Source: Stenotrophomonas maltophilia
Lineage (GTDB): Bacteria > Pseudomonadota > Gammaproteobacteria > Xanthomonadales > Xanthomonadaceae
Length of the DNA: 64,000 nt
NCBI RefSeq assembly: GCF_002138415.1
Contig: NZ_CP015612.1
Span: 2,768,001-2,832,000, forward strand
Reading direction: 5' to 3'
Shown here: positions 35,916-44,808 of the stretch, one piece after another
How positions within the stretch are numbered: position 1 is the stretch's first letter
How the letters are laid out: each line of letters starts with the position of its first letter
Program-made: the position numbers and the translations under genes
The notes under the pieces: model-generated
What the model was told of the DNA's origin: nothing
Databases searched by the model: none
The model's input: the letters and a program-made list of their open reading frames with translations, nothing else

Positions 35916-37595
35916 TTAGACGTTAAGCATAGGAACGTCGACTTTCGGCAGCAGCCTCGACGTGAAGTAGCGATCCTTGTAGTAGCGGATCTTGTCGCAC
36001 TTCACCGGATGCGGTATGCCCTCGTACAGGAACACTTCCTTGTCCGGCCCCATTGCTTTCAGCTCCTGCGGCAGCATCAGCGCGCGCCGCTCATCAGTGA
36101 AGCTGTGGGTCTTCTCGCGGGCGTGGGTGACGTTCTTCTTGCGGATGGTGGTGTAGCCCAGCATGTCCGAGTAGTCGTTGGCATCCTGCTGCTCGCGCGG
36201 CGCATACAGAATCTGCAGCGCGTGGTTGGTGATGATCGTGCGCGACACCTCGCGCCCGTAGGTGGCATCGAGCTGCGACATGCTCTGGATGATCGGCAGC
36301 AGGCGGATGTTGTAGCCCGCCATGTAGGACACCGCCGAGGCGATGATCTCGACCTTGCCGATCGAGGTGAATTCGTCCATCAACAGCAGGCACTGGTACT
36401 TCAGGTCCGGGTTGGACTTGGGCAGTTCCTTCGTATTGAGGTTGATCAGCTGGCTGAAGAACAGATTGATGATCAGCCGGCTCTCGGCCAGCTTGTTCGG
36501 CTGGATGCCGATGTAGATGGTCATCTTCTTCTTGCGCACGTCGGTCAGCAGGAAGTCGTTGCTGCTGGTGGCCTTGTCCAGCACCGGATTGATCCAGGGA
36601 TTGAGCGGTTCCTTGAAGGTGCCCAGGATCGAGGCGAAGGTCTCGTCGGCCTGGGACAGCATGTTGGCGAACGCTGAACGCGCGTTGGCGCTGAGGAACG
36701 ACCGCTCTGACAAGGCCTTGAGGTACTTCTTCAGATCGGTGCCGTCGCCCGATGACAACCGGTAGACAGCGCCCAGCGTCGGTGTGCCCGAGCCGCCCGG
36801 GAAACCGCTGCTGCGCTCGTCGTCCCAGTTTTCGAACAGATACAGGGTGAAGGCCATGAACGCGTTGCGCGCCTGGCTGACCCAGAATTTCTGGTCCTCG
36901 GCCCCATCCGGATACAGCATCGCTGCAATGCTCATCAGGTCCGAAACCCGGAACGCCGGGTCATCGGACACGTAACTGAGCGGGTTCCAGCGGTGCGTGC
37001 GCCGATCTTCGGCGAAAGGATTGAACAGGTAGATTTCCTGTCCCTGGCTCGCACGCCAGCCACTGGTCAGGTCGAAGTTCTCCTGCTTGATATCCAGTAC
37101 CACCAACGATTCACCGTACTCCAGCAGGTTCGGGATGACGACGCCCACGCCCTTGCCTGAACGGGTGGGTGCCGCAAGAATCACGAACTGCTGGCCGTCC
37201 AGCCGCACCAGCTTGCCGCCATGGCTGCCGACCACGATGCTCTGGCCGGTCTTCTTGAACATGCCGTGCTTGGACAGGTCGGCGCCGGTGGCAAAGCGCG
37301 CGTCGCCATGCAGCGAGCGCTTGTCCTTCTTCAGCAGCAGCACCAGACCGGTCACCACCAGTACCAGCAACGGCAGGCCGAAGCCAACGTAGCCGGCCCA
37401 CTTGATCTTGCCCACGAAGGGCGCGACCTGCGGCTGGTCCAGTGCATTGAAGTACTGGTAATAGGTGTTCCAGGTGAACAGCTTGGTATCCAGGCCCAGG
37501 AACAACAACGTCAGGTAGCCGGAAAACACGAAACCAAGCAGCAGGGTCGCCAGCGTGATGATGGCGATGAGCAGATACTTCTTACTGGGCAACAC
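35916..37595 (-). CDS. virD4: T4SS coupling protein VirD4
   Basis: 559 residues. GTG start at 37595 with GGAGG 6 bases upstream. Two N-terminal transmembrane segments (YLLIAIITLATLLLGFVFSG and VGFGLPLLVLVVTGLVLLLK), then the nucleotide-binding domain: Walker A AAPTRSGKGVGVVIPNLL, Walker B LLLMDEFTSIGKVE, and GYNIRLLPIIQSMSQLDATY. In X-T4SSs the all-alpha domain of VirD4 recognises the XVIPCD of effectors, three of which are encoded in this window. First core gene of the locus, followed downstream by a separate virB7 promoter region. Confidence 0.97.
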   Translation of the reverse strand: MLPSKKYLLIAIITLATLLLGFVFSGYLTLLFLGLDTKLFTWNTYYQYFNALDQPQVAPFVGKIKWAGYVGFGLPLLVLVVTGLVLLLKKDKRSLHGDARFATGADLSKHGMFKKTGQSIVVGSHGGKLVRLDGQQFVILAAPTRSGKGVGVVIPNLLEYGESLVVLDIKQENFDLTSGWRASQGQEIYLFNPFAEDRRTHRWNPLSYVSDDPAFRVSDLMSIAAMLYPDGAEDQKFWVSQARNAFMAFTLYLFENWDDERSSGFPGGSGTPTLGAVYRLSSGDGTDLKKYLKALSERSFLSANARSAFANMLSQADETFASILGTFKEPLNPWINPVLDKATSSNDFLLTDVRKKKMTIYIGIQPNKLAESRLIINLFFSQLINLNTKELPKSNPDLKYQCLLLMDEFTSIGKVEIIASAVSYMAGYNIRLLPIIQSMSQLDATYGREVSRTIITNHALQILYAPREQQDANDYSDMLGYTTIRKKNVTHAREKTHSFTDERRALMLPQELKAMGPDKEVFLYEGIPHPVKCDKIRYYKDRYFTSRLLPKVDVPMLNV

Positions 37596-37631
37596 CCGAA
37601 TCCTCCATGATGCGCACGAGGGCGCGACGGC

Positions 37632-37889
37632 CTAGCGGCGGCGCCAGCGCGACGCCTTCTTCCGCAGGTGGTTTTCGTTCTCCAGCCCGGGCTCTTCGCC
37701 CTCTTCACGCACCCGTTGCAACAGCAGTTGACGCGCTTCGGCCAGTGACACCAGGTCGGTCAGACGATCCCCATCGTCGGCGACGACCGCATGGCCGACC
37801 ACATTGCCCGGAGCGTACACCGGCGCGTAGGACACCGCTACCAGCTGATAGCGGCCGCGCGTCTCCAGCACATGCCTGAACTCCTGCAT
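37632..37889 (-). CDS. Small conserved-position protein upstream of virD4
   Basis: 85 residues from the ATG at 37889: AAGGAGG ends 6 bases before it, while the ATG at 37895 abuts the Shine-Dalgarno and is unlikely. Begins QEFRHVLETRGRYQLVAVSY, then VYAPGNVVGHAVVADDGDRL and a strongly basic tail (LRKKASRWRRR). No signal peptide or membrane segment. Located 36 bases before virD4 on the same strand, so it is probably the first gene of the T4SS transcript. Family not recognised. Confidence 0.72.
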   Translation of the reverse strand: MQEFRHVLETRGRYQLVAVSYAPVYAPGNVVGHAVVADDGDRLTDLVSLAEARQLLLQRVREEGEEPGLENENHLRKKASRWRRR

Positions 37890-38123
37890 CGACATCCTCC
37901 TTGTTCCAGCATTCCACAGCCCCTGCACGTCCATCATGCCGACCACCGTGTCGTGATCACATGCAGGACGCCGGCAACCGTGGGCCGCACGCGCTGCAGC
38001 ACCGAGTCCACGCCCGGCATACCGCAATCCCATTGATCAAACACTGATTTACCCCCGGCGTGGCTGCTGCTGTTGCGGTGCAGCAGTACAATGCCCGGCT
38101 CCCCGCCCCCATCGCGCCCCCGC

Positions 38124-39335
38124 ATGAGCCCCAACTCTTCCCTGGCTGCGCGGCTGACGCCCCGTCAGCGCACCCTGATCATTCTTGCCCTGTCCCTGGG
38201 CGGCTTCGCCATCGGCACCAGTGAATTCGCCAGCATGGGCCTGATGCTGGAGATCAGCCGCGGCCTGTCGATTTCCGAAACCCAGGTCGGCCACCTGATC
38301 AGCGCTTACGCCATCGGCGTGGTGGTCGGTGCGCCGATCCTCGCCTTCGTCGGCGCCAGCTTCCCACGCCGCAAGCTGCTGCTGGCGCTGATGGGTTTCT
38401 ACGCCATTGGCAATCTGGCCAGTGCGCTGGCCCCGAACTACGGCACGATGCTGGTGGCACGTTTCGTCGCCGGCCTGCCGCATGGCGCCTACTTCGGGGT
38501 GGCGATGCTGGTGGCGGCGGCGATCAGCCCGGCCGGCCAGCGTGGCCAGGCGATGTCGCGGGTGCTGCTGGGCCTGTCGATCGCGATCCTGGTCGGCAAT
38601 CCGCTTACCACCTGGCTGGGCCAGCAGTTGAGTTGGCGCACCGCCTTTGCCCTGGTCAGCGTGCTGGCCATCGCCACCGTGGCGATGATCGCACGCTTCC
38701 TGCTGCCGGACCCGGACGAAGTGCGCACCTCGCCGATGCGCGAACTGCGCGCCTTCAACACCACACAGGTGTGGCTGGCACTGGCGATCGGCGCCGTTGG
38801 CTTCGCCGGCATGTTCTGCGTGTTCACCTACCTGGCACCGACCCTGGTGCAGGTCACCGGCGTGGCCGAATCGTGGATGCCGCTGGCGGTGGGCGTGTTC
38901 GGCATCGGCGCGATCATCGGCAACATCGCCGGTGGCTGGCTGGTCGACAGGTTCCACTTCAAGGCTGCCGCCGTGGTGCTGCTGTGGTCGATCGTGATGT
39001 TGCTGCTGTATCCGCTGGCCGCGCAGTCGGTGTGGACCATCGGCCCGATGATCATCACCGTCGGCACCATGGGCGCGCTGGCGGCGGTGCTGCAGACGCG
39101 CCTGATGGACGTGGCCGGTGAAGCGCAAACGCTGGCAGCGGCCTCCAACCATGCCGCCTTCAATACCGCCAATGCCCTGGGCCCGTGGTTGGGCGGCATG
39201 GCGATCAGTGCCGGCTTCAGCCCGGCCAGCACCGGCTACGTCGGTGCGGCCACTGCAATCGGCGGCCTGCTGCTGTGGTGCGTGGCGGTGATGCTGGACA
39301 AGAAGCGCAAGACCGCCGCCGCCGGTAGCCACTGA
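38124..39335 (+). CDS. MFS transporter (AraJ/YdhP-like, DHA1 type)
   Basis: 403 residues from the ATG at 38124. Twelve transmembrane segments; first TLIILALSLGGFAIGTSEFA, with the DHA1-type GTSEF motif, GAPILAFVGASFPRRKLLLA (motif A region), and RFVAGLPHGAYFGVAMLVAA. Resembles sugar-efflux/arabinose-polymer exporters such as AraJ and NepI-type proteins; substrate not predictable. Divergent from the T4SS locus and convergent with the MerR gene. Confidence 0.9.
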   Translation: MSPNSSLAARLTPRQRTLIILALSLGGFAIGTSEFASMGLMLEISRGLSISETQVGHLISAYAIGVVVGAPILAFVGASFPRRKLLLALMGFYAIGNLASALAPNYGTMLVARFVAGLPHGAYFGVAMLVAAAISPAGQRGQAMSRVLLGLSIAILVGNPLTTWLGQQLSWRTAFALVSVLAIATVAMIARFLLPDPDEVRTSPMRELRAFNTTQVWLALAIGAVGFAGMFCVFTYLAPTLVQVTGVAESWMPLAVGVFGIGAIIGNIAGGWLVDRFHFKAAAVVLLWSIVMLLLYPLAAQSVWTIGPMIITVGTMGALAAVLQTRLMDVAGEAQTLAAASNHAAFNTANALGPWLGGMAISAGFSPASTGYVGAATAIGGLLLWCVAVMLDKKRKTAAAGSH

Positions 39336-39351
39336 ACATCGCGCCGGATCG

Positions 39352-39831
39352 TCAGTCGCTGCCCGTGCGGCGGCGGCGATCCGGACGCAACAACGCGGTA
39401 TCGCCGGCCGCCAGCGTCGGTCGCGCCAGCTCACCGCGCTGCACGCGGTCCAGCACCCGCCGCGAGTTGGCCGCGCAGTCGATGCCCTCCGGCCGTGCCT
39501 GGATGTCCTCGATCAGGGCCAGCAGATGCGCCCGGCTCTGTGCCAGCCGCAACTGCAACGCCTCGATGTCGGCCACCTTCTGTTGCAGCATCATGATCAA
39601 CGCGTCGTGCTGCCACTGGCCCATGTCCGGTGGCAGCAAGGCGCGTATCTCCTCCAGGCTGAAGCCGGCGCGCTGCGCACCGGTAATCAGCTCCAGCAGC
39701 AGCACCGCCTGCTCGGGATAGTCGCGGTAGCCGTTGGCCCGCCGCTGGACGACCAGCAACCCGGCCTCCTCGTAGAAGCGGATGCGCGACGCTGCCAGGC
39801 CCGTGCGGCGGGCCAGCTCACCGATCCTCAT
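39352..39831 (-). CDS. MerR family transcriptional regulator
   Basis: 159 residues. Helix-turn-helix at the N-terminus (MRIGELARRTGLAASRIRFY, then EEAGLL and YRDYPEQAVLLLELI), a coiled dimerisation helix (VADIEALQLRLAQSRAHLLA) and a C-terminal part with a single cysteine (GIDCAANSRR). Divergent from an OYE-family oxidoreductase; the 89-base spacer contains a textbook MerR operator. Possible cues are quinones or electrophiles. Confidence 0.93.
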   Translation of the reverse strand: MRIGELARRTGLAASRIRFYEEAGLLVVQRRANGYRDYPEQAVLLLELITGAQRAGFSLEEIRALLPPDMGQWQHDALIMMLQQKVADIEALQLRLAQSRAHLLALIEDIQARPEGIDCAANSRRVLDRVQRGELARPTLAAGDTALLRPDRRRRTGSD

Positions 39832-39859
39832 CTACCTGAATCCTCGACATCGAAGCCTG

Positions 39860-39890
39860 TTGACCTTCAATCAAACTTGAAGGTTAGCGT
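39860..39890 (+). promoter_or_regulatory. MerR-type promoter/operator of the OYE-family gene
   Basis: TTGACC (39860-39865) and TAGCGT (39885-39890) are separated by 19 bases, the overlong spacer that MerR regulators untwist. The spacer is filled by the inverted repeat ACCTTCAA-6-TTGAAGGT (39863-39884). The promoter faces the oxidoreductase, 31 bases before its ATG; the regulator likely represses and activates here, and may control its own divergent promoter. Confidence 0.82.
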
Positions 39891-39920
39891 AGCGCCATTC
39901 CCCTGTCCTGGAGCTGTCCG

Positions 39921-41159
39921 ATGTCGCTGTTCTCGCCCCTGGCACTACCCTCCGGTGCCGTCATCCGCAATCGCATCGCCAAGGCGGCGATGGAAGAAAA
40001 CATGGCCGACGCCGATCACGCCCCCTCCGAAGCGCTGCTGCAGTTGTACCAGCGCTGGGCCGACGGTGGCACCGGACTGATCATCACCGGCAACGTGATG
40101 GTCGATGGGCGCGCCATGACCGGGCCGGGCGGCGTGGTACTGGAGGACGACCGCCACCTCGACCGCTTCACCGCCTGGGCGGACACTGCCCGCTCGCGGG
40201 GCGCGCAGATGTGGATGCAGATCAATCACCCCGGGCGGCAGATGCCGGCCGCACTCGGCCAACCCGCGCTCGCGCCGTCAGCCGTTGCATTGCAGATGGG
40301 CGCGCTGTCCAAGCAGTTCGCACCGCCGAAGGCGATGACCGAGAACGACATCGACGCGGTGATCGCGCGCTTCATCCGCAGTGCCGAGCTGGCCGAGCGC
40401 GCCGGTTTCAGCGGGGTGGAGATCCATGCCGCGCACGGCTACCTGCTCAGCCAGTTCCTGTCGCCGCTGTCGAACCAGCGCAATGACCGCTGGGGTGGCA
40501 GCCTGCAGAACCGTGCGCGCCTGCTGCTGGAGATCGTGCAGGGTGTACGCGCGGCCGTGGCGCCCACATTCGTGGTGGCGGTGAAGCTCAACTCCGCCGA
40601 CTTCCAGCGGGGTGGATTCTCGCCCGAGGACGCGCGCGAAGTGGTGGAGATGCTGGCCCCTCTCGGCGTGGATCTGGTCGAACTGTCCGGCGGCAGCTAT
40701 GAAGCACCGGCCATGACCGGCGCCGCACGCGACGAACGCAGCGTGGCCCGCGAAGCGTACTTCCTCGAATTCGCACGCGAGATCGCCACGGTGGCAACGA
40801 TGCCGTTGATGGTCACCGGTGGCATCCGCCGCCGCGAGGTGGCAGAACAGGTGCTGGCCAGCGGCGTGGCCATGGTCGGCATCGCCACCGCGCTGGCCAT
40901 CGAGCCGGATCTGCCACAGCACTGGCAGCAGGGCCGCGACCCGGTGCCGACGCTGCGCAACATCGACTGGCGCAGCAAGCCGCTGGCGGCCAGTGCGCAC
41001 ATGGCCGCAGTGAAGTATCAGCTGGGCCGGTTGAGCCGGCGCCGCCCCACAGCGCCCACTGTTTCACCGGTATGGGCACTGCTGCTTGCACAGGCGGCCG
41101 CAAAGTGCCGGACCCGCCGCTACCGGCGCTGGATCGGTGCGCGCACCATCACACGCTGA
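39921..41159 (+). CDS. NADH:flavin oxidoreductase (old yellow enzyme family)
   Basis: 412 residues. FMN TIM-barrel protein: IRNRIAKAAMEENMADADHA, MWMQINHPGRQMP, GVEIHAAHGYLLSQFLSPLS (catalytic H-x2-H type), NDRWGGSLQNRARLLLEIV and LMVTGGIRRREVAEQVLASG. More like the 2,4-dienoyl-CoA reductase/bile-acid-type OYE subgroup than the classical one at 9812. The C-terminal 40 residues are basic and poorly conserved. Regulated by the divergent MerR protein. Confidence 0.9.
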   Translation: MSLFSPLALPSGAVIRNRIAKAAMEENMADADHAPSEALLQLYQRWADGGTGLIITGNVMVDGRAMTGPGGVVLEDDRHLDRFTAWADTARSRGAQMWMQINHPGRQMPAALGQPALAPSAVALQMGALSKQFAPPKAMTENDIDAVIARFIRSAELAERAGFSGVEIHAAHGYLLSQFLSPLSNQRNDRWGGSLQNRARLLLEIVQGVRAAVAPTFVVAVKLNSADFQRGGFSPEDAREVVEMLAPLGVDLVELSGGSYEAPAMTGAARDERSVAREAYFLEFAREIATVATMPLMVTGGIRRREVAEQVLASGVAMVGIATALAIEPDLPQHWQQGRDPVPTLRNIDWRSKPLAASAHMAAVKYQLGRLSRRRPTAPTVSPVWALLLAQAAAKCRTRRYRRWIGARTITR

Positions 41160-41253
41160 GCCGCGCGGTCTTCTCATCGCTGCGGCGATGCTCCACCATC
41201 TGCAGGATCTGCGGCAGTTCCGCCGCCGGTCGCAGCACGGAGATGGAACCCAC

Positions 41254-41730
41254 GTGGCAGCAGGATCGACCAAGAACCGCGAGAAGCTGCTCGACGACCT
41301 GCTCTCGCTGGGCCGCAACTGGGCACTTGCCATCGCCATCGCCGGTGCCGGCGCGGCCGTCCACTACAACGAATCGGTCTACGAGGCCGGGCTCTGGCGT
41401 GGCCTGCTGCCCACGCTCTGCTTCCTGGTCGCGATCATCTGGATCGTGCTCAGCATCATCCGCTTCGACCTGACCATCCAGCAGCACTTCGAGCGCAAAC
41501 TGTCACGCTGGCTCAGCCGCCTGCTCTATGTGGTGCTGCTCGGTACCGGCATCACCGCCGTGTTCTTCGTGACCGAACTGGCCTCCAACAACCACATCGC
41601 AAGAATGTGCGACGCCGTGGCCAACGAACCGGCCAGCCGGATCCACAGGTCCGCCGAGTGCCAACGCCTGTACCAGCATCGGGCGGCGTACCGGCAGCGG
41701 CTGGAATCGGCCGAGGGCGAGTTCGACTGA
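41254..41730 (+). CDS. Hypothetical inner-membrane protein
   Basis: 158 residues from a GTG at 41254 with GGAG 11 bases upstream; an ATG at 41188 is in frame but lacks a ribosome binding site, so the start is uncertain. Three hydrophobic segments (NWALAIAIAGAGAAVHY, LLPTLCFLVAIIWIVLSIIR, LLYVVLLGTGITAVFFVTEL) and a hydrophilic C-terminus with two cysteines (RMCDAVANE, SAECQRLYQH). No family recognised. Confidence 0.62.
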   Translation: MAAGSTKNREKLLDDLLSLGRNWALAIAIAGAGAAVHYNESVYEAGLWRGLLPTLCFLVAIIWIVLSIIRFDLTIQQHFERKLSRWLSRLLYVVLLGTGITAVFFVTELASNNHIARMCDAVANEPASRIHRSAECQRLYQHRAAYRQRLESAEGEFD

Positions 41731-41818
41731 AGCCTGCGCCGGCTGCGCATCGCGTGCGCGAAAAACACATGGCGTGGATACGCGGTCGGGCACAGTGGCT
41801 GCGCCTCCCCTGCAGCGA

Positions 41819-42103
41819 ATGAACGCCGCCACCATGCACCCCCCGCCCGCCCCTGCCCGTCACGATGCCATCGCCCTGCAGGCAGGCGTGCTCGGCAGTG
41901 TGCTGGGCGTGACGCTGTTCAAGGCGATCGCACTGTCCGCACTGGCGAGTGGATCCTTGATGGTGATCGGGCTGTGGCTGCTGGCCTGCGCGCTGCTGGG
42001 CGCCTGGTCGCTGGCCGCCTGCCTGGCCTGCCTTGCACTGAGCCGACGCGTGTTCGTGCTGATGCTGGTGCTGTGCACGGTGCTGATGATCTGTGCCGCC
42101 TGA
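41819..42103 (+). CDS. Small hypothetical membrane protein
   Basis: 94 residues from the ATG at 41819 (another ATG at 41834). Two or three hydrophobic helices cover most of its length (LGVTLFKAIALSALASGSLM, VIGLWLLACALLGAWSLAAC, VFVLMLVLCTVLMICAA). No ribosome binding site of note. No family recognised; retained because of its clean membrane-protein character. Confidence 0.5.
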   Translation: MNAATMHPPPAPARHDAIALQAGVLGSVLGVTLFKAIALSALASGSLMVIGLWLLACALLGAWSLAACLACLALSRRVFVLMLVLCTVLMICAA

Positions 42104-42228
42104 TCCCAACAGGCGCCGGACTATCGCGCATCTGTTACAGAATAACAAGTGCGGTTGGTCCGATTGTGCGTGCCCGGTGTCACGGATTTGAATTCCATGG
42201 CCAGCCCGGCACCACCCGAGACCTCCCC

Positions 42229-42474
42229 ATGAACCTGCAGCCCCTGCTTCGCGCCTCCCTCACCGCTGTTGCCCTGGCCTCGCTCAGCGCTTGTGCCACC
42301 TATGACGACAGCAACATGCATCAGGCCTGCCAGGAGTCGCCGCATCTGAAGGACCTGCCGCGCGAAGTGGCTGCCCGCGAGAGCCGCTGCAACAAGAGCA
42401 TGGAAGTGTGGTCGAGCGAGCGCAAAGGCAGTGACAGGCCGATCGACCTGAGCGGCAAGAAGAAGGATCTGTAA
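42229..42474 (+). CDS. Small lipoprotein
   Basis: 81 residues from the ATG at 42229. Signal peptide (LLRASLTAVALASLSAC) with lipobox LSAC, then a short charged domain with two further cysteines (NMHQACQESPHLKD and RESRCNKSMEVW). Ends with a basic tail. Presumably anchored to a membrane; function unknown. Confidence 0.72.
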   Translation: MNLQPLLRASLTAVALASLSACATYDDSNMHQACQESPHLKDLPREVAARESRCNKSMEVWSSERKGSDRPIDLSGKKKDL

Positions 42475-42519
42475 CCGCACCAGGCGCAGCCCACGTCGGC
42501 TGCGCCTTCGCCCTGTGCG

Positions 42520-44049
42520 TCAGCCTGCTTCCGGCAGTCCGAACCCGCGCTGCAACGCCTGGTGCAACCCTGCCACTTCGCCTCCCGCATCGCAGGCCCA
42601 CGCGACAATTCCATCGGGTCTCACCAATACCGCTCCCAGCCCAAGCGCATCGTCTACCGTCGAGACAACTCGGGTGAACGGCTGCCGCCAACGGTCGGCA
42701 AGGTCGCGCGAAGCGCAGTTCTCATCGAGCACAAGCAACACCCATTGCCCGGTCCTCAGCACCTCCCCCATGCGGCGACCATCGGCCAGCAGGAAGTCCG
42801 GCACGCTGCGACCAACCAGTGGATGGCCATCGCCCAGATCGAGCTGGTGCGACACGCCCCATACCCGTTCGGCCAGATAGGTGGCACCATCGCGGGTATC
42901 GGCCAGATCCGCCATGACCGCCGCCAGCGCGCGCGAACCGGCTCCAGGACGCATCAATGCAACCTGCGCGCGCGACCAGTCCAGTACTTTGGCGCCCATC
43001 GGATGTCGTTCCGCGTGATAGCTGTCCAGCAGCGCCACGCCAGCGTCACCGCGTATCACGCTGGCCAGTTTCCAGCCCAGGTTCATCGCATCACCGATGC
43101 CCAGATTCAGGCCCTGCCCTCCCAACGGGGAATGCACGTGCGCAGCGTCGCCGGCCAGCAGCACGCGGCCGTTGCGATAGGCGCTGGCCTGTCGCGCGCC
43201 ATCGGTCCAGGTGCTGTGCAGATGCAGCGCAGTGAGGGTCACGTCGCGGGCAGACACACGCCGCAGCAGCGACTGCGCTTGGTCCAGCGCGAGAGGCTTT
43301 CGATGCCCGGCACCGCCATCGAAATCGGCAAGCGCAAGCACACCGGGTGGATTGAAATTGCACATGCCCTGCGCGGTGTACTGACGGCCAGGGGTCAGCG
43401 CTCCGGGATCTTCCAGATCGACCAGCAGCGAATGACCGGTGAATTCGGGATCCGTGCCGATGAAACTGAAACCGCATTGCTTGCGCACCGTGCTGCGGCC
43501 TCCGTCACAACCTACCAGCCAGCGACCACGTACCGCTCCGTCAACGGTGTCGATCTCCACTTCGGTCGCACCGGCGCGCACCGCCTGTACCGCACGCCCG
43601 CGTTCGATGTGCACGCCCAGCGCAATCGCACGTTCGGCCAACACCGTTTCCAGGGCCTGCAGCTCCACCGCCATCTGGGTGCCCACCGGCGTCGGCAGGC
43701 GCCAGTTCCAGCGCGTGCGGTCCACGTCGTCCAGCGCAAACGGAATGCCGGCGAAGTGGCCGCCCAGCGCCCGCGGTTGCGCGAGCCAATGGGCGGTGCC
43801 GGGCGGCGGCGCCCCCTTGTCGGGCTTGAGCACCTGTGTCGCGGCGACCGCGTCCAACAGGCCGCGCCGATCCAGTGCCTCCAGCGTGGGGGCGTTCAGG
43901 CCGCGCAGCCCGAATGGCAGGCGCTTCAACGGCGAATCAGCGGCCCCGGACTGTTCCAGCACCAGCACCGAACAGCCGGCCAGGGCCAGCTCGCAGGACA
44001 GGGACAGGCCGACCGGGCCAGCCCCGGCAATGACGACGTCGTACAGCAT
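42520..44049 (-). CDS. FAD-dependent aromatic monooxygenase (rifampicin/tetracycline monooxygenase-like family)
   Basis: About 509 residues from the ATG at 44049, with AAGGAA 5 bases upstream. Class A flavoprotein hydroxylase: dinucleotide-binding DVVIAGAGPVGLSLSCELAL, second motif LVGCDGGRSTVRKQCGFSF, and the FAD ribityl motif VLLAGDAAHVHSPLGGQGLN. It oxidises aromatic substrates with NAD(P)H and O2; some relatives inactivate rifampicin or tetracycline, but that cannot be claimed here. Divergent from a TetR regulator across an operator-like repeat, so probably inducible by its substrate. Confidence 0.9.
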   Translation of the reverse strand: MLYDVVIAGAGPVGLSLSCELALAGCSVLVLEQSGAADSPLKRLPFGLRGLNAPTLEALDRRGLLDAVAATQVLKPDKGAPPPGTAHWLAQPRALGGHFAGIPFALDDVDRTRWNWRLPTPVGTQMAVELQALETVLAERAIALGVHIERGRAVQAVRAGATEVEIDTVDGAVRGRWLVGCDGGRSTVRKQCGFSFIGTDPEFTGHSLLVDLEDPGALTPGRQYTAQGMCNFNPPGVLALADFDGGAGHRKPLALDQAQSLLRRVSARDVTLTALHLHSTWTDGARQASAYRNGRVLLAGDAAHVHSPLGGQGLNLGIGDAMNLGWKLASVIRGDAGVALLDSYHAERHPMGAKVLDWSRAQVALMRPGAGSRALAAVMADLADTRDGATYLAERVWGVSHQLDLGDGHPLVGRSVPDFLLADGRRMGEVLRTGQWVLLVLDENCASRDLADRWRQPFTRVVSTVDDALGLGAVLVRPDGIVAWACDAGGEVAGLHQALQRGFGLPEAG

Positions 44050-44096
44050 CGGAATTCCTTGTGAGCGCCGGGTCGGCGCTCTGGCGAAGCGAATGT

Positions 44097-44109
44097 TACA
44101 CTCGGTGTA
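44097..44109. promoter_or_regulatory. TetR-type operator between monooxygenase and regulator
   Basis: TACAC-TCG-GTGTA is a perfect 5-bp inverted repeat with a 3-base centre; the outer flanks GT and CG do not pair further. It lies 23 bases before the TetR ATG and 48 before the monooxygenase ATG, a fitting place to repress both. Confidence 0.65.
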
Positions 44110-44131
44110 CGTTTTCAGAAGTGAACCACCC

Positions 44132-44776
44132 ATGACCCCGCCTCCTGGCCGTCGTGAACAACGCAAGGTCGAAACTCGACAAGCGATTTCGGATGTCGCC
44201 ACCGAGCTGATCATCCGGCGTGGCTTCGAGGCCGTCTCCATGTCCGAGATCGCCGAAGCCGCGGGCGTCTCACGCAAGACGGTCTTCAACTACTTCGCCA
44301 GCAAGGAAGACCTGGTGTTCGACCGGGATGAGGAGGCGCGCATGCTGCTGCGGGAGGGCATGATGGTGCGCAGCGGCCTGACCCCGCTGGCGGCCTTCCA
44401 GTCACTCGTGCGCGAGTTGCTGGAGGCTGGCCATCCGCTGCTGCGCATCAATGCCGGCGCTGCCGCCTTCTGGGGCACCGTGGCGGAGAGCCCGGTACTG
44501 GTCGCGCACGCGCGACGGCTGCAGGCGCAGTTGACTGACGACCTGGCGGGATTGATGGCCGACGCTGCCGGCCGGCCCGAACATGACGCCGAAGCGCGAT
44601 TGGGCGCGGCCATGCTGCTGGCGTCGATGGTGGCGGCCTATGAGAAAGGATTGGCAAGCCGACTGCAGGGCGAGGACCCGCGTGAGGCCATGCTGCAGCT
44701 GATCGTGCGTGGAGCCACCGGGGTTCTGGTGGCCTTGGCGGGCACCCCGTATACGGACCCCGGCGCGCGTCCATAG
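44132..44776 (+). CDS. TetR family transcriptional regulator
   Basis: 214 residues from the ATG at 44132. N-terminal HTH: TRQAISDVATELIIRRGFEA, VSMSEIAEAAGVSRKTVFNY and FASKEDLVFD. The C-terminal ligand domain is helical and has no family assignment. Divergent from the FAD monooxygenase gene and most probably its repressor. Confidence 0.93.
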   Translation: MTPPPGRREQRKVETRQAISDVATELIIRRGFEAVSMSEIAEAAGVSRKTVFNYFASKEDLVFDRDEEARMLLREGMMVRSGLTPLAAFQSLVRELLEAGHPLLRINAGAAAFWGTVAESPVLVAHARRLQAQLTDDLAGLMADAAGRPEHDAEARLGAAMLLASMVAAYEKGLASRLQGEDPREAMLQLIVRGATGVLVALAGTPYTDPGARP

Positions 44777-44808
44777 CGCATTCGGGGGATAGGTTGCGAA
44801 GTGTTGCA

